Assembly (NCBI GenBank): GCA_011833715.1
Contig: CM022396.1
Location: forward strand, 33,615,533 to 33,679,532
Reading direction: 5' to 3'
Length of the DNA: 64,000 nucleotides
Source of the DNA: Carcinoscorpius rotundicauda
Lineage: Eukaryota > Arthropoda > Merostomata > Xiphosura > Limulidae
In this document: positions 23,373-35,925 of the stretch, in pieces
Layout: every line of letters starts with the position of its first letter
Position numbering within the stretch: the first letter of the stretch is position 1
Translations under genes and position numbers: made by a program
Notes under the pieces: generated by a model
The model's database searches: none
What the model saw: the letters and a program-made list of their open reading frames with translations, nothing else
Told to the model about the DNA's origin: nothing

Positions 23373-24493
23373 ACAGAAGTATGTCGACTTTCCAATTCCC
23401 ATCTCCGAACATGGTCATTTTTTTATGTTTACTGAATGAAACAGCCAACCGAATTTAAAAATTCTTCATTTAAAAATATACCGGGCGACCAAAACTAATG
23501 GAATTAATATTAAGAGAAACTTGTATACAGAGAGATAGATGTTTTCTTTTTTTACAACCACATAACTACACGTTTTTTAACTGAGATTTGCAGTTAACGC
23601 ATTTAATTAATAAATGGTCCTTAAACCTTAAATAAAAAACAAACCAAAAGAATAGCAAGAGATGAAAAGTGTTAAATAAAGTTCCGAAAGTTCCAAAGTT
23701 CCAAAGCTAACATTAAGTATTCAGTAATTCCTATTTAAATATAAAAGTACAAAAACCAAAATTTAGTTCTGCTACTGATCATTTGATCATTCTGCGATTC
23801 GGTTTCAAATATTTATCAATATACTAAATATGGTTAAAATTAATACGTATTTTCTGTTTTCTGAGAGTATTACTCAGTCACGAGTTAAAGACATTTTATT
23901 TTTCGTGATAACTTCTGTGTTGCAATTAAAAAAAAACTATACGTTTTGAATTTACAAGAAAACTAAATCAAACCATACCGCTTCCTTACACGGAACATTT
24001 TGTTTCACCAACATTTATTGAAGTGTATTTTAATAAACGCAGTTAAAAGCTATTACTTTTACTGTTAGCATTTTAATATACGGCTTAGTAAATTATATCG
24101 TTCATAATATTTTAATAATAATCATTTTCAAAATTACTTCTGTAACAATACATGTCATTATTTTAATATCATTGATGACTGAATATTTCCTGCAAGCTAC
24201 GTTCTTTAAAACGTTACAACTTAAAATAAAGCGATAGCTTATGTATGTTTAAATAGAACTGTTACAATTTAAAAGTTAACAGTCACTGAAAGCTATCAAT
24301 AACAGCTATAAGAAGACAGAAAGAGACCAGCAAACGCTCTTGTAATTAGTTTATAGTTCACTCAGACCTACACCACAGTCCAAACTGACCTGAATTTTCT
24401 TAAACATAACTGAGCAAGGAGTGAGTTGGCCTATCTTAATTTAAGGTCCAGCATTATCCAGACAGTGCAAGGCTACCGCCAACCTTTTCTTAC
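23373..24493. other. No gene seen
   Basis: AT-rich DNA without supported features. Confidence 0.5.
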
Positions 24494-24544
24494 GTTAACG
24501 ATGTAAGATGAGACTGAACAGAGTGATTTTGTAACTATAGTATA
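24494..24544 (-). CDS. Candidate 51-nt exon, weak
   Basis: The minus strand shows acceptor CAATTTTTCGCAG, 17 open codons (YTIVTKSLCSVSSYIVN) and donor AAC|GTAAGA, phase 0 on both sides. The splice edges are good, but the peptide is too short to judge. It fits the orientation and phase of the exons at 15.5, 16.3 and 35.5 kb. Confidence 0.3.
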
Positions 24545-25395
24545 CTGCGAAAAATTGTTCTACAATTTTTTGTGTACGTTCAAAAGTTTTGTAGATGGTA
24601 ATTAAGCATTACGGAGACGCTTTCCAAGTTTTTTTCTAGCCAGGAGAGGTTAGATCTCTTGGCTAATAATAATTGCAAGTAAAGAAATGTATTTACTTGT
24701 AATTTTAGTTAAGTTATACAATAGATTTAATCAGTGCAAAATCTTTATAGGTGTAATAATGATTAGTGTTTGCTTTTAACAAGATAATTAAGTCTTTCTT
24801 TGTTTTAATCATTCTACATTTAAATGCTCTACGTCCACCATTCTGAATTACCGAGTCTTTCCTGGAAGTCAAGTTCTTCATTTTCTTTATTTTAACACTG
24901 TACTTATAACCGCCTTTGCTAATAACAAACAATACGAACAAATTTGCCGAACTTCAGTGATTAGATAACTACTACATTAAATAGTGTATTTGGATAACTC
25001 GAAAACTGAGAAAACAAAACTTAGAATAAAATCAATTACACCACATATAATTTTTTTATACAGAAAGAAAATAGTATTGAGAAATGGATAGACTTGCATG
25101 GCAGAACTATAATTAATAATTTATGTCACGTTTACTGTCTGAGAAGTACCTACTTCAAGATATAAAAGATAAGGACAAAAAAGCGTACACACTTGAAATA
25201 ACTGTGGGAGATAAGTTTATGAGCATTGACAGACTGGAGAGAATATAACTCTTGACTCCCTCACGAAAACCGCAGAAACATGGATTAAAAAACCAAAAAT
25301 CGCTTAACTGTGATGTAATAGACTCAGATAAAGTAAGTCAGTTGTCGAATACTAAAATATATAACAGTTAAAAAAAGATAATATATGTATATATA
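24545..25395. other. No gene seen
   Basis: Nothing convincing. A minus-strand ORF at 24714-24941 is lysine-rich and shows no motif. Confidence 0.45.
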
Positions 25396-25885
25396 TACTG
25401 ATCGCCAAAATCGTAAAGCCAATGAACATAAAGAAAACGTGCATTTTGCGTTGTTAGACTCAACCGCTTATTTCAGTTGAGCTTCGAAAGATGAAAATAA
25501 GAAAAGGGAAAATAAACATAAAAAACTTTTTAGCATTTAACAGGAAAAATGTGAACACTAAGAAATTAGCATAAATACTAGCTGGTCAAAAGTTTAAAAC
25601 CATACCAAAAAGAAGTTCTAAAAAGGGTAGAAAATGCCCAACAAAAGGTCTCAGTAGTGAGTTGTAAGGCTGTCATTGCAAATAACTGCAAACATTCGCT
25701 TTGGCATGGTCGATATAAGAGATTTCAAAACGCTGGCTGGAATATTATTCCAAGTGGTAAAGATGGCTTCACGAAGATCATGCACTGTTTAAAATTCACA
25801 TGCATTTCTAAAGACTTCCCTTTCCATCCACCCCCAAACATTTTCAATGGGGTTTATTGGGCAAACACGCTAGATGGTTAATTTT
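25396..25885 (-). pseudogene. Tc1-like transposase C-terminal relic
   Basis: The minus strand reads, with stops, NPIENVWGWME-like sequence (from CCCCATTGAAAATGTTTGGGG near 25850) and then DLREAIFTTWNNIP, VLKSLISTMPKRMFAVI and a terminal THY. This is the characteristic end of Tc1 transposases: the third catalytic-region block, then the L..AI...W..IP and L..S.P.R...VI helices. Upstream catalytic parts are absent. The 3' flank runs to GATCGCCAAAATCG near 25400, which may be the terminal repeat. It is a different subfamily from the deleted element at 8744. Confidence 0.7.
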
Positions 25886-26056
25886 TCACTCATTAGAATT
25901 TTTCATAAGGAATAATTTAAGGACGGTAATTATACTTAACGTAAGTCTCACTTCATAAAGTAATGCGGTAGTTTATTCTATAGTTATTGGTCGCAAGATA
26001 TCTTTACAACCAAGCGATCGAATAATCACTATGTAGATGAATATAATCTGGTACGG

Positions 26057-26219
26057 ACTTATCAGTTAACGTCAGTAAACCCTCGGTTATACCTATCAGT
26101 TTACATTGATAAACAATCGGATATATCTGCCAGTTAATATCAGTAAACAACCGGGTATACTTATCAGTTAACACAGATAAACTATCGGGTATAAATGCAA
26201 GTTAATATCAGTCTACAAG
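26057..26219. repeat. 34-bp tandem repeat
   Basis: Four full units and one partial unit of consensus ACTTATCAGTTAAYNTCAGT AAACNATCGGGTAT. Units are about 70-85 percent alike by eye. Confidence 0.8.
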
Positions 26220-27004
26220 AGTAAACAACTATATATATTCATTTTGTTCATTGATATGAACCACAAAGAATTTCCACATAACTTTGCAGAATACAATGAG
26301 CTTGTCCAATGGTCTAGCTTTATTAAAGACACCTTTGCAAGTTAAAGTGTAACAGGTCGGAAAGAAATAGCTTTTCCCATAAATATCAATCGAATTAAAA
26401 ATACAAACTAAATACAACGTTTGAGAAGATAACCTCGAATATGAAATTGTGATCTTAACTTTTCATTTCCTGTTAAAATCTTTTCAAACTAACAACTCCC
26501 TCTGGAAACTGTAATGTAGTCGATGACAAAGTAGGGTTAGTGAATAAATGCTGAAACTCGTAGTATCTGCTGCTTAAAATATACTTGAAAAATCATTTAT
26601 AAAATCTTATGATTTAAATATTTCATTAAATAATAGCACACGATCTCACTACTCGTACAACATGTTAAAATAGATATCAAGTTCCAGTTTCTTCTTAGTT
26701 AGTATTCACAATAAACACAATGATTCTACTATAAAACTTAAAGAAACAGCACATATGATTTTTTGTAGTCAATATTTTATTGTTTCTACCTGTTCAATTT
26801 TCTGTTAGAAATGCTTCAACGTGTGATAACACAACAGTTTGCATAATTTTAAGAAATCTTTTGTGAAAACAACAAACACGGACGTATACTCTCTGTAAAC
26901 AGACATAAAAATACAGTTAAAAACTGAGATCAATACAAATGTAAAGTTACAATGATATCAAAGGTTATGTTTTGAATACTTTACGAGAATTTTTCTATAA
27001 ACTT
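26220..27004. other. No strong gene
   Basis: One weak minus-strand possibility is an acceptor CATCGACTACATTACAG near 26513 followed by FPEGVVSLKRF and a stop. Otherwise nothing. Confidence 0.4.
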
Positions 27005-27091
27005 TTAATCTTCGAACGATCCCCGGCTCCGGATATTTTTTGCCACTCCGCGGTCTTCGCTGGGCACATCAATCAGCTCACCAGCTTTAGT
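27005..27091 (-). CDS. Candidate terminal exon
   Basis: A GC-richer island in AT-rich DNA. The minus strand has an acceptor GAACACAAACAG at 27092, then 28 codons starting TKAGELIDVPSEDRGVAKNI and ending RSRGSFED, a TAA, and an AT-rich probable 3' UTR. The charged, structured-looking peptide and composition suggest real coding sequence. It could be an alternative last exon of the minus-strand gene or the end of a different one. The protein is not recognised and the polypyrimidine tract is weak. Confidence 0.4.
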   Translation of the reverse strand, partial: TKAGELIDVPSEDRGVAKNIRSRGSFED

Positions 27092-27597
27092 CTGTTTGTG
27101 TTCTTTTACAAGTTAGCAGTTTAGTACATACGCATCAAGATACTGTACCTTTTTTATGAGTCACATATTTATAGTTTAGACTTTCAATACAACTGAATGG
27201 TAACTACTGCTGCTCATTTACTTTTAATTTACAGTATGGCCCACAAAGCTATGTTCTAACAAGAATGAATCATTTTACAACATACAATGGAAGTTAAACT
27301 TCTGAACGGGGTCAAATAAATTCACACTTTAACCATGCCATGTGTACGCATCAACCATTACACTACAAATAACGTTGTATATTACAGACATTACACGATT
27401 AGTAACAAATGAAAAACAGATTAATATAATTAGCAGTGTAATTAGACAGACATAAAACAAAACATTTTTCATACTGCGACCGCAGAAATGACAAATAAAT
27501 GTATGATAGCTTTTCATATATTGTAATATTTTCAAATTTTGATATCATAATCGTTTTTAATTACTTAAAAATAATAGACTAGTAATTAGAAACGTAG
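27092..27597. other. No gene seen
   Basis: AT-rich; nothing recognised. Confidence 0.5.
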
Positions 27598-28160
27598 TTT
27601 TTGTTTGTTTTTTTAATTTTGCGCAAAGCTGAAGGAGAACTATTTGGTTCTAGCCGTTCTCATTTAACAGTGTAAAACCAGAAAACCAGGAGATAGGCAG
27701 CTAGTCATCACCTACCGCCAACTCTTGGCCTACTCTTTTCCCAATAAATAGTGGGATTAACTGTAACATAATAACGCCCCCAAGGCTGAAAGGGGCGAGC
27801 ACGTTTGGTGTGACTGGGATGCGTTTTGTTTTTTTTAATTTCGCACAAAGCTACTCGAGGGCTATCTGTGTTAGTTGCCCTTAATTTAGCAGTTTAAGAT
27901 TAGAGGGAAAGCAGCTAGTCATCACCATCCACCGCCAACTCTTGGGCTACTCTTTTACCAGCGAATAGTGAGATTGAACGTCTCATTATAACGATCCTAC
28001 AGCTGAAAGGGCGAGCATGTTTGGTGTGACGGGGATATGAACCCGCGACCCTCAGAATACAAGTCGCATGTCTTAACACGATTGCCCATGTTGGGCCCAA
28101 ACTGGAATGCAACCGTCAGATTACGAGTCAAGCAGCCTAACCACCTTGTCATGTCAGACT
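27598..28160 (-). mobile_element. SINE family A interrupted by another SINE A
   Basis: The outer copy begins with the (CAAA)n tail at 27598. It runs to GACTGGGATG at 27822 and resumes at 28101 with the rest of the tRNA head (GATTACGAGTC at 28119) to about 28160. The insertion point lies inside the B-box region. Confidence 0.88.
27823..28100 (-). mobile_element. SINE family A, nested full-length copy
   Basis: Complete minus-strand copy with GGGCCCAACATGGGC-type head at the 28098 end. Flanked by ACTGGGATGC (27813-27822) and ACTGGAATGC (28101-28110), a 10-bp target duplication with one difference. Confidence 0.9.
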
Positions 28161-28365
28161 TAAGTTTTGATAAGTATAGAAGTTGAATTATTTATTTATC
28201 TGTAGTTACCTAAATAAAAGCTGCAGTATGATTAAAAATGACAAGTTTACACTTAATTTATCGGACAGACTAAGGATCAGGGGTCCTAAGTTCCACACTT
28301 TTAGCTGTGATAGTCGTTATAAAAGTGACAATCATTCCTGTTATTCGATTTAAAGGGATGGAAGA

Positions 28366-28487
28366 TTTGTTTGTTATCAAGCAAAGCTAAACAAGAGCTA
28401 TTTGTGTTCCGTCCACCACGGGTATCGAAACCCACTTTTTAGCAATGCAAATCCCCACATACACTATTGTACAATTAGGGGGCTGGG
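28366..28487 (-). mobile_element. SINE family B
   Basis: Minus strand: CCACCACGGGTATCGAAACCC B-box zone, TTTTTAGCAATGCAAATCC anticodon zone, and an altered head. Confidence 0.7.
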
Positions 28488-28531
28488 ACGAACAAATACC
28501 TTGTGGTGGTGTTTGCTTCAGACCAGCTTCT

Positions 28532-28549
28532 CTACTACTACTACTACTA
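28532..28549. repeat. (TAC)n microsatellite
   Basis: About six TAC repeats. Confidence 0.9.
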
Positions 28550-28866
28550 GTGAGTAATTCAAAATTAGGGCAGTTATAAGTGAAACAAGATATCTTGTAC
28601 CAAGTCGTCTAGCTACACATGTTCTTAAAGCCTCTTAAGTTGAAAATTGTACTTATTTTACTAGTTTGCTGTCTCATTTTTCTCTCAATCATTTGTATTT
28701 TTCGCCAGCATTCATAAACTGTCACTTAAAAAAATTATCACTTCGAAAAATAACTTCAATATGCCATATATTTCTGTATTTTCTTCACAGGGTACGTTTT
28801 TGATTAAATTTAAATGACAAAATGTTAGGGTTATGCTACAAGAGTCGGACTGTATATTTTACGATT

Positions 28867-28983
28867 TTTTGTTTGCTTGTTTGAAATTAAGCACAAAGTT
28901 ATACACTGGATTATCTGTGCACTGCCTATCACGAATGTCAAAATCTGATTTTTAGCATTTAAGCAGTAAGAATGTACCACTGA
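28867..28983 (-). mobile_element. SINE family B
   Basis: AAGCACAAAGTTATACACTGG tail, ATCACGAATGTCAAAATCTG B-box zone, and AGCAGTAAGAATGTACCACT head region on the minus strand. Confidence 0.65.
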
Positions 28984-29672
28984 AAGGGTGAGGCTTTAAA
29001 TTTACGTAAAACATTTTTAAACTGTGTTAAATATTGCAAAACAATAGAAAAATACTACTGGGAACGAGATTTCTACTTAATTTCCTGCATAAAATGGAAT
29101 TTTAAGAAGTAGAGCACGTGAGACAAATAGCAGAGTTTGTTTAAAAACATTACACATGAAACCGTTAAATATAATTCTTACTCATTTTATAACAAATAAA
29201 AACAGTTTCTGAAAAACAAAATCAAATTTATTTTGATTCGGTAGCAGTAACAATACTTTCTGAGGAAAAAAAATATAAAATTAATTGTTATCCTAAGAAA
29301 CAATAAAACTATATCAATTTAGTTTCTTAACTTAGTAATAGTTTAACAGAATATAATGAATTATCACACTGTTTTGCACTTAAAGTAATTTGTGTTTAAG
29401 TCATGAGCATATTTTTGAATATTAAAATGCATCTGGGTCTTTTGTTCACATTATGATCATCCAACATAGTTAACGCTGGCATTTTATCTCACAGCTCGTT
29501 TCATTTCATCTCTGAAGTTATTTATTTCAATAAATTTGTTCTTATTACTAAAGTGTAATTGCACTTATAATAACATATTAGAATCTTCTAACCAATTACA
29601 CTAAAATATAAATTTTAATTAATTCACCGTTCATATTTTCATAATTCATATCTTTTCTCTTAACCTATATTT
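28984..29672. other. No gene seen
   Basis: AT-rich; nothing recognised. Confidence 0.5.
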
Positions 29673-29781
29673 AAGTATACGGATTTACAACGCTAAACTC
29701 AGGGGTTCGATTTCTCTCCGTAAACTCAGCAGATAGCCCGATGTGGCTTTGCTATAATAGAATACACACATACACATATTT
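29673..29781 (+). mobile_element. SINE family C
   Basis: GGATTTACAACGCTAAACTC, AGGGGTTCGATTTCTCTCCG and CAGCAGATAGCCCGATGTGG in order; Ser(GCT)-like head, 5' end lost. Confidence 0.65.
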
Positions 29782-32692
29782 GAGTATTTCCTTAATTTAT
29801 CAGTTTCTTTTCTCATTTTTTTCTCACTGATTTTTCTTTCTCGCCAGCATTCATAAGCTTTACTTAAAACAATTTTCACATAAATATCCCAATTTCATTC
29901 ATTATAGAAAAGAAATATCATTCAAAATATCTTATCTATTTCTTATTTTTATGTACTTGATTCTCCATACCCATTCTGATATCACTTGTTGTTCGTTTTT
30001 TTTTATATCCATTTCACTGTCTATGAATGTTGTATGGAACAAAAACCATTTCCGTTTCAAAGATTTAATATTTTTTTAACAGACACTGATAAACTACCTT
30101 TCAAAATATCATGTTCTCATGCTCAGTTTGGACAGTTTTCACTTAAAAGCTAAGTAGTATGCTGAAGATTAATTATATAATATGAGAACAAATATGTCTT
30201 GTTTCCACTTGTTAAATGGGCCAAGGTTTAATGCAATCAATAAAATAAAATATTCTCGTTAGTTTTTAACTGACTTGAAAAAAATGCAAGCAGAAGTTTT
30301 GGTATCTGTTAACATAAATAAGATAGCGACTACCTATTCATAGAGTGTTTAAGTGAAACAAGGTTATTACAAATGTCCCTACTGATAATAATGTTTTTCG
30401 ATATATATTATATATCAAGACAGTAATTTTCGTTTTGGGTCTTAATTCGCTCACAACAATTTATCGATTTTGTTATTGTTTACATGCTATTATTGATAAC
30501 ACATTAGTAATGTACTCCGAGAGAAATAGGTCTTTAATGAAATACAACATCTATAAAAATGCAAGTTAAGCAGGATTATATATAACTGGAAGCTTTCCGA
30601 TAATGAAAATATTGCAATACATTTATTAATAAAGTTTATAAAATATTACATAACATAGGAAGAACAGTACAAGTATTTCATGCTGTTATGACCACGAGTC
30701 TACAAAACTATGAAATTACATAAGTACGATTCCAAAGATGTCCAACTCTTTTACATATTCAAATTACAAAAGAACTGTATAAGTAGAAAAGTTATTTGGT
30801 ATTACTATATTGTGTACAAACAACTCATAAAATATGTCATGAGAAGCTAAAAAATTAATAACGATATTACACATTAAATGTTCAGCTCTTATGAATAAAA
30901 ATATACTTTATAATTTAAGAAATCGTTAATATGAACATTTAATTTGTTTGTTCAGAATGTTTGTGCAAAGCTGCTTGTAAGACTATTTGTGAGTAGTCGT
31001 CCCACGTTTTAATTTGATATATTATAGCTTCCACTAGTTAACACAGGTACTGATGAGTACTTCGACAAAGATTTGAACCCATAGACGCGAGTATTTTGAT
31101 CGTTTCAATATGTTATAAATCTTTTTTTTTTATTATGATTTTTAAGACATCAGTTGGGTAGTTGGAGTATTGTTAAATAGAATGAGGCACGGCTCCCGTG
31201 TATCAGCGCCTAGCAGCACCTTGCTTGTTACTGAAAAGTGCTCACATCATTAAAGAGTAAAACGCGTTTTTATTTCCTTTGGCAACAAGCCACACATTCT
31301 TATATTGACTGTCGATAGACAATACCTATCCCAGTGGTGTAAGAAGTTACAAATAACAGTTTAAAACACAAAGGTCTGAAGTCTACCAGTAACTATTTAC
31401 AATCAGAGAAAAACTAATCGAATATAAACATACAGAAGATTAGAGTTAGGTGTTTAGACTATAATTAGCGTTCACTACTCATAATTACTTTTAGACAACG
31501 TTATAGGTCATTAATAAGAATTTGTACTTTACGTATTTATCAAGATATGAGACTATAATAAATGCATTACCATTTGAAATACTTTAGATAGTTTGGTTAT
31601 TCTATTATTTTAGCAGTTAATTTTCCCAGATGTGGTTCAAACTGTTATTATCATATATCATTACTGGTGTTTATCCGCCATCCTATTATATTTATAACAC
31701 CCAGCCAATTTCTACTTTCATCACTATAAACCACTACTGGCGTCTCGCCCGCCACCTCACTATATTTTAGTATGGAGTATCATGAATACCCATTTTATTC
31801 TTCATACACTTGAGGTATATAATTAATTAATAGATGTAATAGATATAATTAATAGAAACTGTGGAATTAGTTTTTGAACACATGATTTCTCACGCTTTTC
31901 CAGACGGAGATCCTTCTTGGTTATTTTGCGTGTTTATAACTTTAGCCACTGATATATGTTTTCATGAATTTTCACCTGTTACAAAACATCATACTTTCTT
32001 TATCACAGCTAAGGTATGACTGGTTCAAGGTCTTGGTTTTCCAAATTGATTGACATTCCTTTGTTTACTAGTACAATAAATGGAAGATATATCTGTCTTT
32101 GAAAATATAAGTGTATAACAATTTAGTTTCTGACGACTAAACGAGTAGTCCAAACGCTGTTATGTAGTTGAAAAAATAAAATAATCCATTCATAAAGCTA
32201 TGTAACTTAATTTTCATTTAAAGGACATTGGCAAGCACCTATCATAAATATGGGTAATAGGTAGGAAGTTTACGTTCAGCAGTTTGATCAAACGCATTTT
32301 ACGGATGATCCCACTATTATCAACTTAACATTATGTTAATTATATCACTTCTGGCAACAATTTTGACGATATTTCATTACCGTAGACAAATCTCTCTTAA
32401 TAACATAAATGAAACTATGTTCAGTATTTTTCCAGAAAAAATATAAGGCCAATGTTCATATTTCCATAGCATTGATAACACAAATTTTCTTCCTGGGTAG
32501 TTTGTGTTATTTCTTAATTGCTTACGTTGTAAGAGTAAAGAAAATGACCATTATTTCATTCAAAGTTAGAAATTTAGAAATTTTCCTATTTTATATGTAA
32601 AAATGGGCAAATTTGCACATTTTTATTTACATAATAAAACAACATATGAATCAAGATTTACATGTTTTTATACTAAAGTTATACAAAAATGT
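29782..32692. other. Gene-poor stretch with one old SINE
   Basis: A decayed minus-strand SINE is suggested at 30945-31110 (TTTGTGCAAAGCTGCTTG and GATTTGAACCCATAGACGCG). Nothing else is supported. A short GC-richer patch at 31187-31240 has no clear coding pattern. Confidence 0.4.
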
Positions 32693-33600
32693 TTAAAAGA
32701 GAGTAGTTTTTAGAGATTTGCAACTGTAATGTAAATCATTTTCACGTATCAGTCCCCAAATATAGTCTCCCATCATGTTTTTGTTATACGCTCCTTGGTA
32801 GCGGCGTTCAAAGTCTAGTATATCTTGGTGGAAGCACTTGCCTTACTCCTATGAGTATGCTCCCATGTTCTCCGTTAATTTATCAAGATGAGTGTCATGA
32901 ACATGGACTTTAAGGAACATTTTGCAGCCCATTTTGCCATGGTTATTCACCAGAGCCTCAACCAATTCTACATAATTTTCGTCCTTGTGATTGCCCAAGA
33001 AGCCCCGAACCACTGCGAAAAAGCTGTCCCAAGCTTTTTTCCTTCCTATAAGCTTCTGGAGAATTTTTGTGCACTCCAGTATCTTCTTTGTTTGTGGTCC
33101 TCTTAGCTTAGGAAGAAGTCTCGAAGCTACTTGAAGGCCAGCAGGCACCTTATCAAGAACTGTAACAAATTGTTTCATAAGACCCAAATTTATGTGCAAT
33201 GGTGGGAACAACACCTTCTGGTGATCCACTAGTGGCTTACAGTTGTCATTGCATTTTTTCACAGAAAACTCGGTCCGTTGTGGCCAGTGCTTCCTGTTGT
33301 AGTGCGCTGCAGTGTTCCTTCTGTCCCAAAGGGAAAGATAATAGGGAAACTTGGTAAAGCTTCCTTGGAGACTCCTCAGGAATGCCACCATTTTGAAATC
33401 TCCAATAACCTCCCAGCCATACTCATCATACTTTAAGGCTTCTAGCAAGGTTCTGATGTTGTTGTATTTCTCGTTGAGGTGCACCGAATCAGCCAAGGGA
33501 AGAGACGGGTACTTATTTCCGTTATGGAGCAGCACTGCTTTTGAGACTTCTTGTAAGCTCCACAACATTCTAGAAAGTTCTTGGAAATTCTTATAAGTTC
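32693..33600 (-). pseudogene. Unassigned transposon ORF family, copy I
   Basis: The minus strand is open from 33568 to 32849. It shows the blocks shared by this family: KAVLLHNGNKYPSLP, VIGDFKMVAFL, GSFTKFPYYLSLWDRR, KHWPQR, KVLFPPLHINLGLMKQFV, RGFLGNHKDENY and LKVHVHDTHLD. Two in-frame stops then fall inside the block that reads S-D-E-H-G-E in the 37-kb copy. The frame continues through CFHQDILDFERRYQGAYN, MMGDYIWGLIRE and a natural-looking C-terminus at 32693. The N-terminal cysteine-rich part is absent. Function is unknown to me; a transposase with an RNase H-like fold is an inference from conserved D, D and E/H positions and from the TIRs of copy III. Confidence 0.8.
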
Positions 33601-33944
33601 CAGAAAATTCTCTATCAGCTATTCAACTCTTAATAAAACTGGAATATTCAAGAAAATGGGTAAATTTAAAAATTTTATTACCCATAAACAAAGTTTGAAG
33701 AGAAAAATAAGTATTTTTTTCCATTTATTTTAGGCATCAGCAATTGGGACAAATAATTTCTGCAAGAAAATGTAAAAGTTTTGTTACACAGTGTAATTTG
33801 TACCCACTTATTAACATCACAACCAATAGCGGTGCTCAATTCTATTGACAACAGACAGTTTGTTTTAGTTATCGGGACTTATACAAGTATCATCGACATA
33901 GAAAACGTTTATCAAGATACAAACGCGTATCTAATATTTTTTTT

Positions 33945-34030
33945 CTTTTTTAGTGTCAAGCTACACAATGCCCAATATCCACCGGAGATAATCAAAATCA
34001 CGAATTCTATCACTTTAAGAATAGAAACTT
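33945..34030 (-). mobile_element. SINE family B fragment
   Basis: AAGCTACACAATGCCCAATAT, CACCGGAGATAATCAAAATC and TTCTATCACTTTAAGAA remnants on the minus strand. Confidence 0.45.
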
Positions 34031-34852
34031 ACCATTTATATAAAGAAATTATCATCATAAATAATAAGAGACCAAATATTATCATAAACCACATGTGTTT
34101 ATTGTCAAGCAGCATAGTATGTGCTTATGTCTGACCACGTTTTCTGAATGGTTTACACTATATGAAGAATTATGTGATATTTTATATTAACAGACTTTGC
34201 AGGTTAGTTCAGGAAGCTAATTTCTTTAGTTAAAACTACTGTTGAATGTTAATATTGGTCAGATTGTTTGAATTTAATTGTATCTCTTACCAAAAAGAAT
34301 GTCTTAGCTTTGGTAATTTTAGTCGACATATTAGTAGTGGTCACTGTCTCATTAACTACTAGACTTAGCTTTGTAGCTTATAACTACTGTATTTGTAAGT
34401 TTCTTTTTACTTTTACAGTTACGACCCAATGTTGACGTGATAAACAACTTTTTATGTTTGTTGATTACATAAACTTAATTATTGTACGTTATTGCGTCTC
34501 TTGACAGAGGAACTGAATCCACAGTGTTTTAGTTCATTATTTAGGAATTCTATATTAGTTTCTTTTGTAAAGCAACCTGTCTCTTCATCTATCCATTACA
34601 TGAAGCGAATAAATATAAATAAGGTTAAATAGTTATGACAGTTACCCAATTTAGAATCTATAGTAGTTGTTCTCATTACTTGGTTGGACAGACAGTTAGC
34701 ACTTCCATGGTTTTGTTTTAATTAGTTGACTGTAATAATATGCATAAGAACTGGCCTGCAAATAGGCTATATATTGATAGTTGTACTCTTTAGCTTTACA
34801 TTTCATTTGTTATCGAAACTTTGGAAAAATAACATAGGTACATAGCTCATGT
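34031..34852. other. No strong gene
   Basis: A possible minus-strand donor (TTG|GTAAGAG at 34290) follows MSTKITKAKTFFL, but with no acceptor or homology. Otherwise nothing. Confidence 0.4.
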
Positions 34853-34864
34853 ACTATTTCACGT

Positions 34865-35132
34865 CGGCCAAGCATGTTAAGGCGTGCGGCTCGTAATCTG
34901 AGAATCGCGGGTTCGCATCCCCGTCGCGACAAACCTGCTCGCCCTTTCAGCGGTGGGGGCGTTATAATGTGACGGTCAACCCCATTATTCGTTGGTAAAA
35001 GAGTAGCCCAAGAGTTGGCGGTGGGTGGTGGTGACTAGCTGCCTTCCCTCTTGTCTTAAACTGCTAAATTAGGGACGGCTAGCACAGATAGTCCTCGAGT
35101 AGCTTTGTGCAAAATTCTAAAAAAACAAACAA
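34865..35132 (+). mobile_element. SINE family A
   Basis: Head starts at CGGCCAAGCATGTTAAGG, slightly 5'-shortened; (CAAA)n tail. ACTATTTCACGT (34853-34864) and ACTATTTTACGT (35133-35144) form a 12-bp duplication with one difference. Confidence 0.92.
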
Positions 35133-35488
35133 ACTATTTTACGTGTAGTAAAAGGAGATATTTTTGTAAAAATACAAAAGTCCTTATAGATTTATATCGC
35201 TATAAATATCTTAAAGTGTTAATATTTTAAACAACCTACTCCAGAAATAGAGAAGCCAATACATATATATATTTTTAAAACATATACTTTAGTATTTATG
35301 TAAAATTTCACAGTTCGTCTAACTCACATCTTTGTAAAACCCGGACTCAATATAGTGATGTATATTGTGTTTTTTAAAAGGTTGGACATTTTTTACCCTA
35401 TAAGTGAATTATTCACATTGTTGGATGATTAATCGATCTAACACTAAAAATGTTAATGTTTAAGAAAAATAACATAAACAGTACTTAC

Positions 35489-35581
35489 GATATGATTGTG
35501 GCTATCCAGGCAAGTGAGAAGCTTGTCGATTGTTTTGAAACCCAGAAGAAACACATCGTTAGTATATGAACGGTTAACAGC
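35489..35581 (-). CDS. Candidate internal exon, 93 nt
   Basis: The minus strand has acceptor TATGTCATACAG, 31 open codons beginning AVNRSYTNDVFLLGFKTIDK and ending CLDSHNHI, then donor ATC|GTAAGTAC. Both edges are phase 0. Codon content is balanced and the peptide looks like a folded helical segment. It matches the strand and phase pattern of the exons at 15.5, 16.3 and 24.5 kb and would be upstream of them in the same transcript. No family was recognised. Confidence 0.5.
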
Positions 35582-35925
35582 CTGTATGACATATCTTTTC
35601 TGAATATATTTGTTTGTGCATGCACTTTGGTCTTATTTTTTTCTTTATAGTATTATTTATTTGTTGCTAAGGAAACAAAATTTTATTTAAATTACTGAAA
35701 CATATTCTGTTATATTTGTGGTAAATTTGTTGTAAAAAAACAAAAGCAAAACATTAAGGATTTTGTTAGAAGAGCATATTACGTGTATTTTGGGAGAATG
35801 ATAAAAGATGGGCTCCATACAAACGTTGAACCATTTATGTGAAAAATTTGAGACGATGGAAGAAAGGTAATAAGTAATATTTGCCTTTTAGGATTTCAAG
35901 GATATGGCGCGAGCCTAGAAATAAC

